Below are positions 16,579-24,306 of a stretch of 40,000 nucleotides of DNA, piece by piece. The position numbers and the translations under genes were made by a program. The first letter of the stretch is position 1. Each line of letters starts with the position of its first letter. Source of the DNA: an uncultured Pelagibacteraceae bacterium (GTDB taxonomy: Bacteria; Pseudomonadota; Alphaproteobacteria; Pelagibacterales; Pelagibacteraceae); assembly GCA_902568465.1 (NCBI GenBank), contig CACFQR010000002.1:1-40000 (forward strand). The letters run 5' to 3'. Under the pieces are notes generated by a model. It was not told the origin of the DNA. It saw only the letters and a list, made by a program, of their open reading frames with translations, and made no database searches.

Positions 16579-17310
16579 ATGAAGAATACTGCAATAATAA
16601 TACCAACTAGACTAGCAGCAAGAAGATTTCCAAATAAACCTTTGGCTAAAATTAATAATATACCTATGATTATTCATGTTCTTAACCGAGCTAAAGAATC
16701 ACAAGTTGGCGAAGTATATGTAGCAACTCCCGATAAAGAGATTTTTGACATTGTTAATGATAATGGTGGCGTAGCAATTTTATCAGAAGGCGATCACAAT
16801 TCAGGTAGTGATCGAGTTCACGAAATATATTTAAAAAAATTAGAAAACAATGTGGATTTAATAATTAACTTACAAGGCGATATGCCAAATATAAAACCAA
16901 GTTGCATAACTAGACTGGAAAAGTTAATGAGAAGCAGTGGTTGTGATATCGGCACTTTAGCTTCAGATATTAAAAATACTGAAGAACTTTTAAACCCTAA
17001 TATTGTAAAAGTTTGTACAAATGAAGAATTAAAAGCTGATGCATTTTTAGAAGCAAAAGATTTCTTCCGTATAAAAAAAGATTTACAAAAAGATAGAATA
17101 TATCATCATATCGGAATTTATGCCTTTACAAATGTTGCGTTATCAAAGTATGTAAGACTTTCTAGATCTAAATTAGAAAAGGAAAGAAATTTGGAACAAA
17201 TGAGAGCCCTAGAAAATAAAATGATGATCAAAGTAGGATGGAGTAATTCTACTCCGCTAGGCATTGATACTGAGTTGGAACTTAAAAAAGTAATTAAGGA
17301 AATGAATTAA
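16579..17310 (+). CDS. kdsB: 3-deoxy-manno-octulosonate cytidylyltransferase KdsB
   Basis: Activates KDO as CMP-KDO for lipopolysaccharide inner-core synthesis. The nucleotide-binding start IIPTRLAARRFPNKPLAKI (family: IPARLASTRLPGKPL) is clear, followed by the CTP-contacting SGSDRVHE and LQGDMPNI (the family's QGDEP with DMP). Length (243 aa) is normal. Its presence implies an LPS with KDO. The stop codon overlaps the pheA start by one base (TAATG). Confidence 0.93.
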   Translation: MKNTAIIIPTRLAARRFPNKPLAKINNIPMIIHVLNRAKESQVGEVYVATPDKEIFDIVNDNGGVAILSEGDHNSGSDRVHEIYLKKLENNVDLIINLQGDMPNIKPSCITRLEKLMRSSGCDIGTLASDIKNTEELLNPNIVKVCTNEELKADAFLEAKDFFRIKKDLQKDRIYHHIGIYAFTNVALSKYVRLSRSKLEKERNLEQMRALENKMMIKVGWSNSTPLGIDTELELKKVIKEMN

Positions 17311-18155
17311 TGTCTAAGCAAACTAAAATTGCATTTCAGGGAGAAAAAGGAGCTTACTCACATCTAGCAAGCCTTGAAATTTTTCCTAACGCTGAAGTAA
17401 AAGCTTGCGCAACTTTTGAAGAAGCTTTTCAATTAGCTAGTAAAAATTCAGAATATAAGATTATTATTCCAATAGAAAATTCTCTAGCGGGTAGAGTTGC
17501 AGATATACATTATTTAATTCCAAAATATAAATTACAAATACATGCAGAGCACTATCAAAAAGTTGTGCATAATTTACTTGGTGTAAAAGGAGCCAAACTA
17601 GAAGATGTTAAATATGTAAGAAGTCACTCACAAGCGATAGGACAATGTCAAAAAATAATTTTTAAAAATAAATTTAAATCAATAGTTAGCGCAGATACTG
17701 CTGGTTCTGCAAAATTTGTGGCTGAGAAAAAAGATAAAAGCGAGTCTGCGATAGCTTCAGCTCTAGCTGCTAAAATTTATAATCTAGATATAATACAAAC
17801 AAATATTGAAGACGATTCGCAAAATGTAACTAGGTTTTTCGTTATGGGAAAAGAACATAAACACCCTGAATTTAAAGATAAAAAATACATTACCAGTTGT
17901 ATTTTTAAGTTAAAAAGTATTCCTGCTGCTTTATATAAAGCGTTAGGTGGTTTTGCCACAAATGGGGTCAATCTATGTAAATTAGAAAGTTTTGCTGTTA
18001 AAAATACTTTTGATCAAGTTAACTTTTATATAGATATAGAAGGTCATATTGAAAATCCCGCATTACAGAAAGCACTTGAAGAATTAGGTTTTCATACTCA
18101 GAAATTAGACATTTTGGGGGTTTATGAAGCTCACCAGTTCAGATTTAATAATTAA
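17310..18155 (+). CDS. pheA: Prephenate dehydratase PheA
   Basis: Converts prephenate to phenylpyruvate in phenylalanine synthesis. The catalytic domain starts with KIAFQGEKGAYSHLA and includes IPIENSLAGRV, VRSHSQAIGQC and the catalytic NVTRFFVMG. A C-terminal ACT domain (about residues 195-275) has IPAALYKALGGFATNGVNLC and LESF, the phenylalanine-sensing region in its alphaproteobacterial form. It is monofunctional, with no chorismate mutase domain. The kdsB-pheA order is conserved in alphaproteobacteria. Confidence 0.95.
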   Translation: MSKQTKIAFQGEKGAYSHLASLEIFPNAEVKACATFEEAFQLASKNSEYKIIIPIENSLAGRVADIHYLIPKYKLQIHAEHYQKVVHNLLGVKGAKLEDVKYVRSHSQAIGQCQKIIFKNKFKSIVSADTAGSAKFVAEKKDKSESAIASALAAKIYNLDIIQTNIEDDSQNVTRFFVMGKEHKHPEFKDKKYITSCIFKLKSIPAALYKALGGFATNGVNLCKLESFAVKNTFDQVNFYIDIEGHIENPALQKALEELGFHTQKLDILGVYEAHQFRFNN

Positions 18156-18174
18156 TAAACAACCTACACGTATA

Positions 18175-18204
18175 TTGTAGTTCTCAATTTTATACTGATA
18201 TAAT
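18175..18204 (+). promoter_or_regulatory. Promoter of the SRP RNA gene
   Basis: A perfect -10 box TATAAT lies at 18199-18204, seven bases before the first G of the SRP RNA. A weak -35 candidate, TTGTAG (18175-18180), lies 18 bp upstream. The spacing to the mature RNA end fits direct initiation at 18211. Confidence 0.6.
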
Positions 18205-18210
18205 AAAATA

Positions 18211-18304
18211 GGAGGCTGGCAGCGGGTGGAATTTTTTGCATAACCCGGTCAGGACGGAAACGTAGCAGCCGCAACAAAATATTTCAGGTTGTTGTTCAGT
18301 CTCC
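18211..18304 (+). ncRNA. ffs: Signal recognition particle RNA (4.5S, small bacterial type)
   Basis: RNA partner of Ffh for co-translational membrane targeting. The Ffh-binding hairpin is recognisable: GTCAG on one side, GTAGCAGCC on the other, and an ACG-GAAA-CGT tip with a GNRA tetraloop. The two ends, GGAG at 18211 and CTCC at 18301-18304, pair to close the long helix. The RNA is about 94 nt. It lies just upstream of dnaX, a common alphaproteobacterial order. Exact ends are estimated from the terminal pairing. Confidence 0.92.
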
Positions 18305-18314
18305 TAAATAAATT

Positions 18315-19994
18315 ATGAAAAATAATAATCATCAGGTTCTTGCTTTAAAATACCGTCCAAAAAATTTTAATGAATTGATTGGTCAAGATGTAATGGCACA
18401 AACAATAATTAATTCTATTAAATTAAAAAAATTACCTAATGCATATTTGTTAACTGGAATACGTGGGATAGGAAAAACAACAACAGCAAGGCTAATAGCA
18501 AAAGCAATTAATTGCGAAGAAAACTTTATTGAAAAAAAATCTGGAGAACAATGTAAATGCAGCAGCTGTGAAGAAATAGGTAATTCCAAACACCTTGATA
18601 TTTTAGAAATGGATGCAGCTTCCAAAACAGGAATAGATTCTATCAGAGAGCTTATTGACTCTTCACAATATGCTCCAACAAGCGCAAAATACAAAGTAAT
18701 CATTTTAGACGAAGTTCAGCAGCTATCAAAAGCTGCTTTTAGTGGACTGTTAAAAACTTTAGAGGAACCACCCCCACATCTTAAATTTATATTTTGTACT
18801 ACAGAGGTAAAAAAAATACCTGTAACTATTATTTCAAGATGTCAAAGGTTTGATTTGCATAGAGTAAATATAAAAAATCTTCTAGAAAATCTTAAAAAAA
18901 TTTCAAATGTTGAGAATGGAAAAATATCTGAAGCTGCCTTAAAATTAATTGCAAAAGCTTCAGAGGGATCGGTGAGGGATTCATTGTCACTTCTTGATAG
19001 AGCTCTTATTTATCAAGATATCAAAAATAATGAAATTGATGAGAAATACATCAGGGAAATGCTTGGAATAGCAGATAGATCAAAAGTTTTAGAACTTTTA
19101 ATGTTTTTGCTTCATGGTGATCAAAAAAAATCTATCGAACTTTTAAGAGAAATGATAAATCTTGGCTTGGAGCCTGTAAATTTTTTAAATGATCTTCTGG
19201 AATTATTATATTTTGTATTTCAAAAAAAGAATCTAGGGGATTTTGTTGATGATACCATTTTATCTGAGTCAGAAATAGAAATGATAAATAAAATCTCTGC
19301 AGATATTAATTCGCCTACATTATTGTTATATTGGCAGTTTATCCTTAAGGGTTTAGAAGAATTATCAATTGTTACAAGTCCTATATTATCGCTTGAAATG
19401 TTAATTGTTAAACTTATTCATTTAAAAGAAATTCCTTCATATGAGGATGTAATCGCTCTATTAAATAAAAATTCTACAAAGACCGATCGTGATATTGAAG
19501 AAATTCAGGGTCTAAAGCCAAGTTTAAGCGAAAAAATAAAAAGTTCTAAAGATCAAATTAAAAATATTGCCCAAACAAAACCAGTTTTGACTAATCTAGA
19601 GCCAAAAAATTTATCCGAAGATATTAACATGGAAAAAATTTCGTCTTTTGAAGACCTAGTTAAAATGTCTTCGAAAAAACGAGAGGTTGAATTGAAATAC
19701 GACTTAGAAAGAAATGTAAATCTAGTTAAATTTTCCGAAGGTAAAATAGATATAAGTTTTAACGAAAATTTGGGGAAAAACTTTGTAAGAAATTTATCAG
19801 AAAAATTATTAGAATGGACAGGAAAAAGATGGGTAATAACCTTAACCAAGGAACAAGGGCAAAAAACTTTCAATGAAACTAAGCAACTTAATAAAGAAAA
19901 AAATTTAGAAGAAGAAAAAAATAAGGAAATTTATAAAGAATTTAAAGAAGTATTTGATGATGTAGAATTAATAGAGGTTACCGAGGAAAAATAA
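18315..19994 (+). CDS. dnaX: DNA polymerase III subunit gamma/tau DnaX
   Basis: Clamp-loader ATPase. Motifs: ALKYRPKNFNELIGQ, Walker A GIRGIGKTT, a zinc module (INCEEN then CKCSSC), Walker B VIILDEVQQLS (family: DEVHML), sensor 1 LKFIFCTTE and SRCQRFDL, sensor 2 GSVRDSLSLLDR. Residues after about 360 form a charged linker and a tau-like C-terminal region. Length is 559 aa. Several A-rich tracts occur, but I see no convincing programmed frameshift site. It forms an operon with ybaB and recR. Confidence 0.95.
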   Translation: MKNNNHQVLALKYRPKNFNELIGQDVMAQTIINSIKLKKLPNAYLLTGIRGIGKTTTARLIAKAINCEENFIEKKSGEQCKCSSCEEIGNSKHLDILEMDAASKTGIDSIRELIDSSQYAPTSAKYKVIILDEVQQLSKAAFSGLLKTLEEPPPHLKFIFCTTEVKKIPVTIISRCQRFDLHRVNIKNLLENLKKISNVENGKISEAALKLIAKASEGSVRDSLSLLDRALIYQDIKNNEIDEKYIREMLGIADRSKVLELLMFLLHGDQKKSIELLREMINLGLEPVNFLNDLLELLYFVFQKKNLGDFVDDTILSESEIEMINKISADINSPTLLLYWQFILKGLEELSIVTSPILSLEMLIVKLIHLKEIPSYEDVIALLNKNSTKTDRDIEEIQGLKPSLSEKIKSSKDQIKNIAQTKPVLTNLEPKNLSEDINMEKISSFEDLVKMSSKKREVELKYDLERNVNLVKFSEGKIDISFNENLGKNFVRNLSEKLLEWTGKRWVITLTKEQGQKTFNETKQLNKEKNLEEEKNKEIYKEFKEVFDDVELIEVTEEK

Positions 19995-19997
19995 ATT

Positions 19998-20318
19998 ATG
20001 GCCAATTTTTCAGATTTACTTTCACAAGCTAAAGAGATGCAAGAAAAAATGAAAGCTACTCAAGAGGCATTAAAGAAAATAGAAGTTGAAGGTGTATCTG
20101 GTGGAAATGCTGTTAAAGTTGTTATGAATGGTGAAGGGGATTTAAAAAAAATATTTATCGAAGATAATTTACTAAAAGAGTCAAAAGAAATAGTGGAAGA
20201 TCTTATTGTTGCAGCTCATAATGATGCTAAATCAAAGCTAAAAAAGAAAACTTCAGAAGAAATTTCGAAAGTAACCGGTGGAATAGATTTACCTCCAGGT
20301 TTTAAACTCCCTTTTTGA
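19998..20318 (+). CDS. ybaB: Nucleoid-associated protein YbaB/EbfC
   Basis: Small dimeric DNA-binding protein of 106 aa. The sequence has the family pattern: an N-terminal helix SQAKEMQEKMKATQEALKKI, then VEGVSGGNAVKVVMNG, and the C-terminal GGIDLPPGFKLPF. It starts 3 bp after dnaX and ends just before recR, the dnaX-ybaB-recR arrangement found across bacteria. The role is nucleoid organisation, possibly linked to recombination repair. Confidence 0.95.
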   Translation: MANFSDLLSQAKEMQEKMKATQEALKKIEVEGVSGGNAVKVVMNGEGDLKKIFIEDNLLKESKEIVEDLIVAAHNDAKSKLKKKTSEEISKVTGGIDLPPGFKLPF

Positions 20319-20320
20319 AA

Positions 20321-20929
20321 ATGAGCGAAAACAGCGTAAAAGAAATAAATGATTTAATTAAGATTGTTTCCAAATTGCCAGGTTTGGGACCCAAATCCGC
20401 AAAAAGGATTGTATTAAAACTTATTAATAATAAGGAAAATTTAGTTAAACCTTTAGCCAAAACATTAGTTGAAGTTTATAAAAATGTTACTCGATGCAAT
20501 GTTTGTGGAAATCTCAAATCTATTAACTCAAACTGTATGTGTTCTACAAAAAAGTATAATCAAATTTGTGTAGTGGAAAATATTGCTGACATGTGGGTTA
20601 TTGAAAGCACAGGCATTTATAAGGGACACTATCATGTGCTAGGAGGAACTTTACCTGCTTTTGAAAACAAAAATATTCAAAATGGTTTATTAATCGATTC
20701 TCTTGTGACTCGTGTGAAAAAAAATTCGGTTAAGGAAGTAATTCTTGCAACGAGCGCTAGCGTTGAAGGGGAAACAACAGCACATTATATATCCGACAGT
20801 TTAAAAGATACCAAAGTGAAAATAACTAGATTAGCAAAAGGTGTTCCAGTTGGTGGTGAAATAGAATTTCTAGATGATGGAACTTTATTTTCCGCTTTTA
20901 AAAATAGAAGTCCAATAATTAATGAGTAG
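20321..20929 (+). CDS. recR: Recombination mediator RecR
   Basis: Acts with RecO (and RecF) to load RecA on gapped DNA. It has an N-terminal helix-hairpin-helix [14 protein letters not shown], a zinc module, and a Toprim domain ([14 protein letters not shown] through [15 protein letters not shown]), ending with [21 protein letters not shown]. The zinc module reads CNVC (C59, C62) then NCMC (C72, C74): the second pair is CXC where RecR normally has CXXC. The ATG at 20321, 2 bp after the ybaB stop, is preferred to an overlapping TTG at 20315. The 3' end overlaps convergent glcB by 11 bp. Confidence 0.95.
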   Translation: MSENSVKEINDLIKIVSKLPGLGPKSAKRIVLKLINNKENLVKPLAKTLVEVYKNVTRCNVCGNLKSINSNCMCSTKKYNQICVVENIADMWVIESTGIYKGHYHVLGGTLPAFENKNIQNGLLIDSLVTRVKKNSVKEVILATSASVEGETTAHYISDSLKDTKVKITRLAKGVPVGGEIEFLDDGTLFSAFKNRSPIINE

Positions 20930-23078
20930 TTTTCTTTTCTAAACGTTTTCGATGTAAAATAGGTTCAGTATAGCCCGATGGCTGCTCAAGCCCCTTAAAC
21001 ACCAAGTCACAGGCTGCTTTAAATGCAATTGAGCTATCAAAATTATCTGACATACGTTTATACGAAGCGTAACCCTTTAAGTCTGGATCTTTTATATTTT
21101 GTTTATCTACAATATCTGCCATTTTTTTCATAATTTCTAACACTTCTTCTTTTTTACAAATTCCATGATAAAGCCAGTTAGCGATGTGTTGAGATGAAAT
21201 TCGCAAAGTTGCTCTATCCTCCATTAAACCTACATTATTAATATCAGGAACTTTTGAACAGCCAACCCCCTGGTCAATCCATCTAACCACATATCCTAAA
21301 ATACCTTGAGCATTATTTTCTATTTCTTTTGTAATTTCTTCCACAGACCAGTTTGGTCGATCTGCAATTGGAATAGTTAAAATGTCAAATATTTTAGCTG
21401 AAGCTCTATTTTTTAGTTCTTTATGTTTAGAAAAAATATTTATTTCATGATAATGCATCACATGGAGCGTGGCAGCTGTAGGTGAAGGAACCCAAGCACA
21501 ATTGGCGCCGGATTTAGGGTGACTAATTTTTTGAGACATCATATCAGCCATTTTATCTGGAGCAGCCCACATTCCTTTTCCAATCTGGGCTATCCCTGAA
21601 AACCCACACGCTAATCCAACGTCTACATTATTATTTTCATAGGCTGCTATCCATTTAGAAGATTTCATATCACCTTTTTTAATCATAGGTCCAGCTTCCA
21701 TCGAAGTATGCATTTCATCACCAGTTCGATCTAAGAATCCAGTATTGATAAAAACTACTCTATTTTTAACAGCTCTAATACATTCCTTTAAATTTACTGT
21801 AGTTCTTCTTTCCTCATCCATTATTCCAATTTTGATGGTATATTTTTTCAAATTTAAAACTTCTTCTACTTTTTCGAAAATTAAATTAGTGAATGCAACT
21901 TCATCAGGTCCGTGCATTTTTGGTTTTACAATATAAAAAGAATTTGTTCTTGAATTTTTTTTATTTTTGAAATCATGAATTGCTGCTGCAGTCGTCATAA
22001 ACGCATCCATTATGCCTTCTGGTATTTCTGTCTTATCTTGTAATAAAATTGAAGGATTAGTCATTAAATGACCTACATTACGGTTAAGCATTAAAGCTCT
22101 TCCATGTAATTTAATTTTGTCTCCTTTGGGAGATATATATTCTCTATCAACATTTAATTTTCTTATAAGTTTTTTTCCATTTTTTTCTCCATGATATTCT
22201 AAATTACCTTTCATTAATCCTAGCCAATTTCTATATCCGTTAACTTTGTCTTGAGCATCTACTGCAGCAACAGAATCTTCATGATCCATAATTGATGTTA
22301 TGGCAGACTCTAAAACTACATCGTATATTCCCGCTTTATCTTTGAGTCCACCACGTGTCTGATTTACATCAAATCTAACATCAATATGAAGATTGTTATT
22401 TTGAAATAAAAGAGAAGTTAAATTATTTTTATCTTTAAGATAACCAACAAATTGTTTTGGATTTTTCAATTTTAAATTTAATTTATTTTTTTCCACTTTT
22501 GGGATTTCAGAAATATCTTTCCAACTACCATTTTCCAAAGGAATATTTTTATCTAAAATTTGACGCGCATAAGCAATTACTTTTTCACCTCTTATATAGT
22601 TATACTTTTTTCCACGTTCAGCCCCACCAGATTCTGGAATTACATCTGTTCCATATAAAGCGTCATATAAACTCCCCCATCTAGCGTTAGCGGCGTTTAA
22701 AGAATATCTTGCATTCATTATAGGAACAACCAGTTGAGGCCCAGCAATAGTTGAAATTTCTTTGTCTACATTTTCAGTTTCAATCTGAAAATTTTTGCCC
22801 TCTTCTTTTAAATATCCTATTTCTTTTAAAAAATTTGAATATTCGTTAATATTGATTTGTTTGCCTTTTCTTTCTTTATGCCAATTATTTATTTTTTTTT
22901 GTAATATTTCTCTAAATTCAACTAGTTTTTTGTTTATAGGAGCAAGCTCATGAACACAATTTTCAAAGCCGTTCCAAAATTTTTCTTTATCAACATTTGT
23001 TCCAGGCAAAAGCTCTTCATTGACAAACTTAAAGAGAATGTCCGAAATCGATAATTTACCCCTAGATATGTATTTCAT
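20919..23078 (-). CDS. glcB: Malate synthase G
   Basis: Condenses glyoxylate with acetyl-CoA to malate. The full length of 719 aa is close to E. coli GlcB (723 aa). Recognisable blocks are [15 protein letters not shown] near residue 140, [15 protein letters not shown], the catalytic stretch [15 protein letters not shown] with [13 protein letters not shown] before it, and the late [20 protein letters not shown] and [14 protein letters not shown]. In SAR11 this enzyme is linked to glycolate and glycine metabolism, and a glycine riboswitch has been described upstream of it; none is visible in the 136-bp gap to accA here. Confidence 0.96.
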   Translation of the reverse strand: MKYISRGKLSISDILFKFVNEELLPGTNVDKEKFWNGFENCVHELAPINKKLVEFREILQKKINNWHKERKGKQININEYSNFLKEIGYLKEEGKNFQIETENVDKEISTIAGPQLVVPIMNARYSLNAANARWGSLYDALYGTDVIPESGGAERGKKYNYIRGEKVIAYARQILDKNIPLENGSWKDISEIPKVEKNKLNLKLKNPKQFVGYLKDKNNLTSLLFQNNNLHIDVRFDVNQTRGGLKDKAGIYDVVLESAITSIMDHEDSVAAVDAQDKVNGYRNWLGLMKGNLEYHGEKNGKKLIRKLNVDREYISPKGDKIKLHGRALMLNRNVGHLMTNPSILLQDKTEIPEGIMDAFMTTAAAIHDFKNKKNSRTNSFYIVKPKMHGPDEVAFTNLIFEKVEEVLNLKKYTIKIGIMDEERRTTVNLKECIRAVKNRVVFINTGFLDRTGDEMHTSMEAGPMIKKGDMKSSKWIAAYENNNVDVGLACGFSGIAQIGKGMWAAPDKMADMMSQKISHPKSGANCAWVPSPTAATLHVMHYHEINIFSKHKELKNRASAKIFDILTIPIADRPNWSVEEITKEIENNAQGILGYVVRWIDQGVGCSKVPDINNVGLMEDRATLRISSQHIANWLYHGICKKEEVLEIMKKMADIVDKQNIKDPDLKGYASYKRMSDNFDSSIAFKAACDLVFKGLEQPSGYTEPILHRKRLEKKTTH

Positions 23079-23214
23079 ATAAAGTCAAAATTTTGCCACT
23101 TATTTTAGTATTTTTATCAGTTTTATCTATTGTAATTTTGTAAAGCCAGTTATGCAGTTTTTTAATATTTATGTATATATATTTTTTTCAATCAAGTATT
23201 ATCAGGTTAGTTAG

Positions 23215-24306
23215 ATGAAAAGCTATTTAGAATTTGAGCGAGATATAAAAGTATTAGAGGAAGAACTTGAAAAATTAAAAGATCCATTCAACCAAGGAGG
23301 TCTATCTGAGGTTGATACAAACAGAATATCAGAAATACAAAATGAAATTAACGAAAAATTAAAAATTTCTTACTCAAATTTAAATCATTGGCAAAAGACC
23401 CAAGTAGCTCGTCACGAAGAAAGGCCCAAAGCTAAATTTTTAATAGAAAATTTGTTTGTAAATTTTGTTGGTTTATCTGGAGATAGAAAATTTTCGGAAG
23501 ACGAATCTGTTATTGCTGGCTTTGCACTTTTTGAAGGAAAATCTGTTTTAGTAATAGGTCAGGAAAAGGGTGAAGATCTTGATAGCCGCTTAAAAAGAAA
23601 TTTTGGCATGATGAGACCCGAAGGTTATAGAAAGTGTATAAGATTAATGAAGCTAGCAGATAAATTTAATATACCAGTAATTTCTCTTATTGATACACCT
23701 GGTGCGTATCCTGGTATTGGTGCTGAACAGCGAGGTCAAGCAGAAGCTATAGCAAGTTCAATAGAATGTTGCATGTCACTCAAAGTACCGATCATTTCAA
23801 TAATTATTGGTGAGGGCGGTTCAGGTGGAGCTATAGCACTAGCGTCTGCGAATAAAGTATTGATGTTAGAAAATGCAATTTATTCAGTAATCTCTCCCGA
23901 AGGATGTGCATCCATTTTATGGCGAGATCCTAGCAAATCACTAGAAGCGGCTAAAGCTATGAAGCTTACTGCTAATGAACTTTTGAGACTTGGTATTATA
24001 GATGAAGTAATAGAAGAACGACTAGGGGGCGCGCACAGAAATAAAGATGAAATTGTTACATTAATTAGAACGCACCTAGCAAAACATTTAAAAGATTTTG
24101 AAAACTTTTCTGGGGAAGAAATTTTAGAACACAGAAAAAATAAATTTTTAGCTATTGGAAAAGAAAGAAAGTTCTCTGTTTTTTCTGATGATAAAATAAA
24201 TTTAATGGATAAATACAGTTTGTTCAAAAAAATATTAAATCATAAGAAAAAAATAATAGTAGTTTTACCTATTTTAATTTTTTTATTTTTAATAAGCGTT
24301 TTATAA
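23215..24306 (+). CDS. accA: Acetyl-CoA carboxylase carboxyltransferase subunit alpha, with extra hydrophobic C-terminal tail
   Basis: Carboxyltransferase alpha subunit for malonyl-CoA synthesis. Family blocks: SYLEFERDIKVLEEELEKLK at the N-terminus, HWQKTQVARHEERP, FVGLSGDRKFSEDESVIAG, IDTPGAYPGIGAEQRGQAEAIA, IIGEGGSGGAIAL, and VISPEGCASILWRD. The family normally ends soon after the LAIG motif, at about 317-320 aa. This protein goes on to 363 aa and finishes with KKK followed by the 17-residue hydrophobic stretch IIVVLPILIFLFLISVL, a possible tail anchor. The last 6 bp overlap secA, which converges. Confidence 0.95.
   Translation: MKSYLEFERDIKVLEEELEKLKDPFNQGGLSEVDTNRISEIQNEINEKLKISYSNLNHWQKTQVARHEERPKAKFLIENLFVNFVGLSGDRKFSEDESVIAGFALFEGKSVLVIGQEKGEDLDSRLKRNFGMMRPEGYRKCIRLMKLADKFNIPVISLIDTPGAYPGIGAEQRGQAEAIASSIECCMSLKVPIISIIIGEGGSGGAIALASANKVLMLENAIYSVISPEGCASILWRDPSKSLEAAKAMKLTANELLRLGIIDEVIEERLGGAHRNKDEIVTLIRTHLAKHLKDFENFSGEEILEHRKNKFLAIGKERKFSVFSDDKINLMDKYSLFKKILNHKKKIIVVLPILIFLFLISVL

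Noticed and set aside
18315-19994. Programmed frameshift in dnaX as in E. coli
   Set aside because: There are A-rich tracts, but I saw no slippery heptamer plus stop and stem-loop arrangement I could support.
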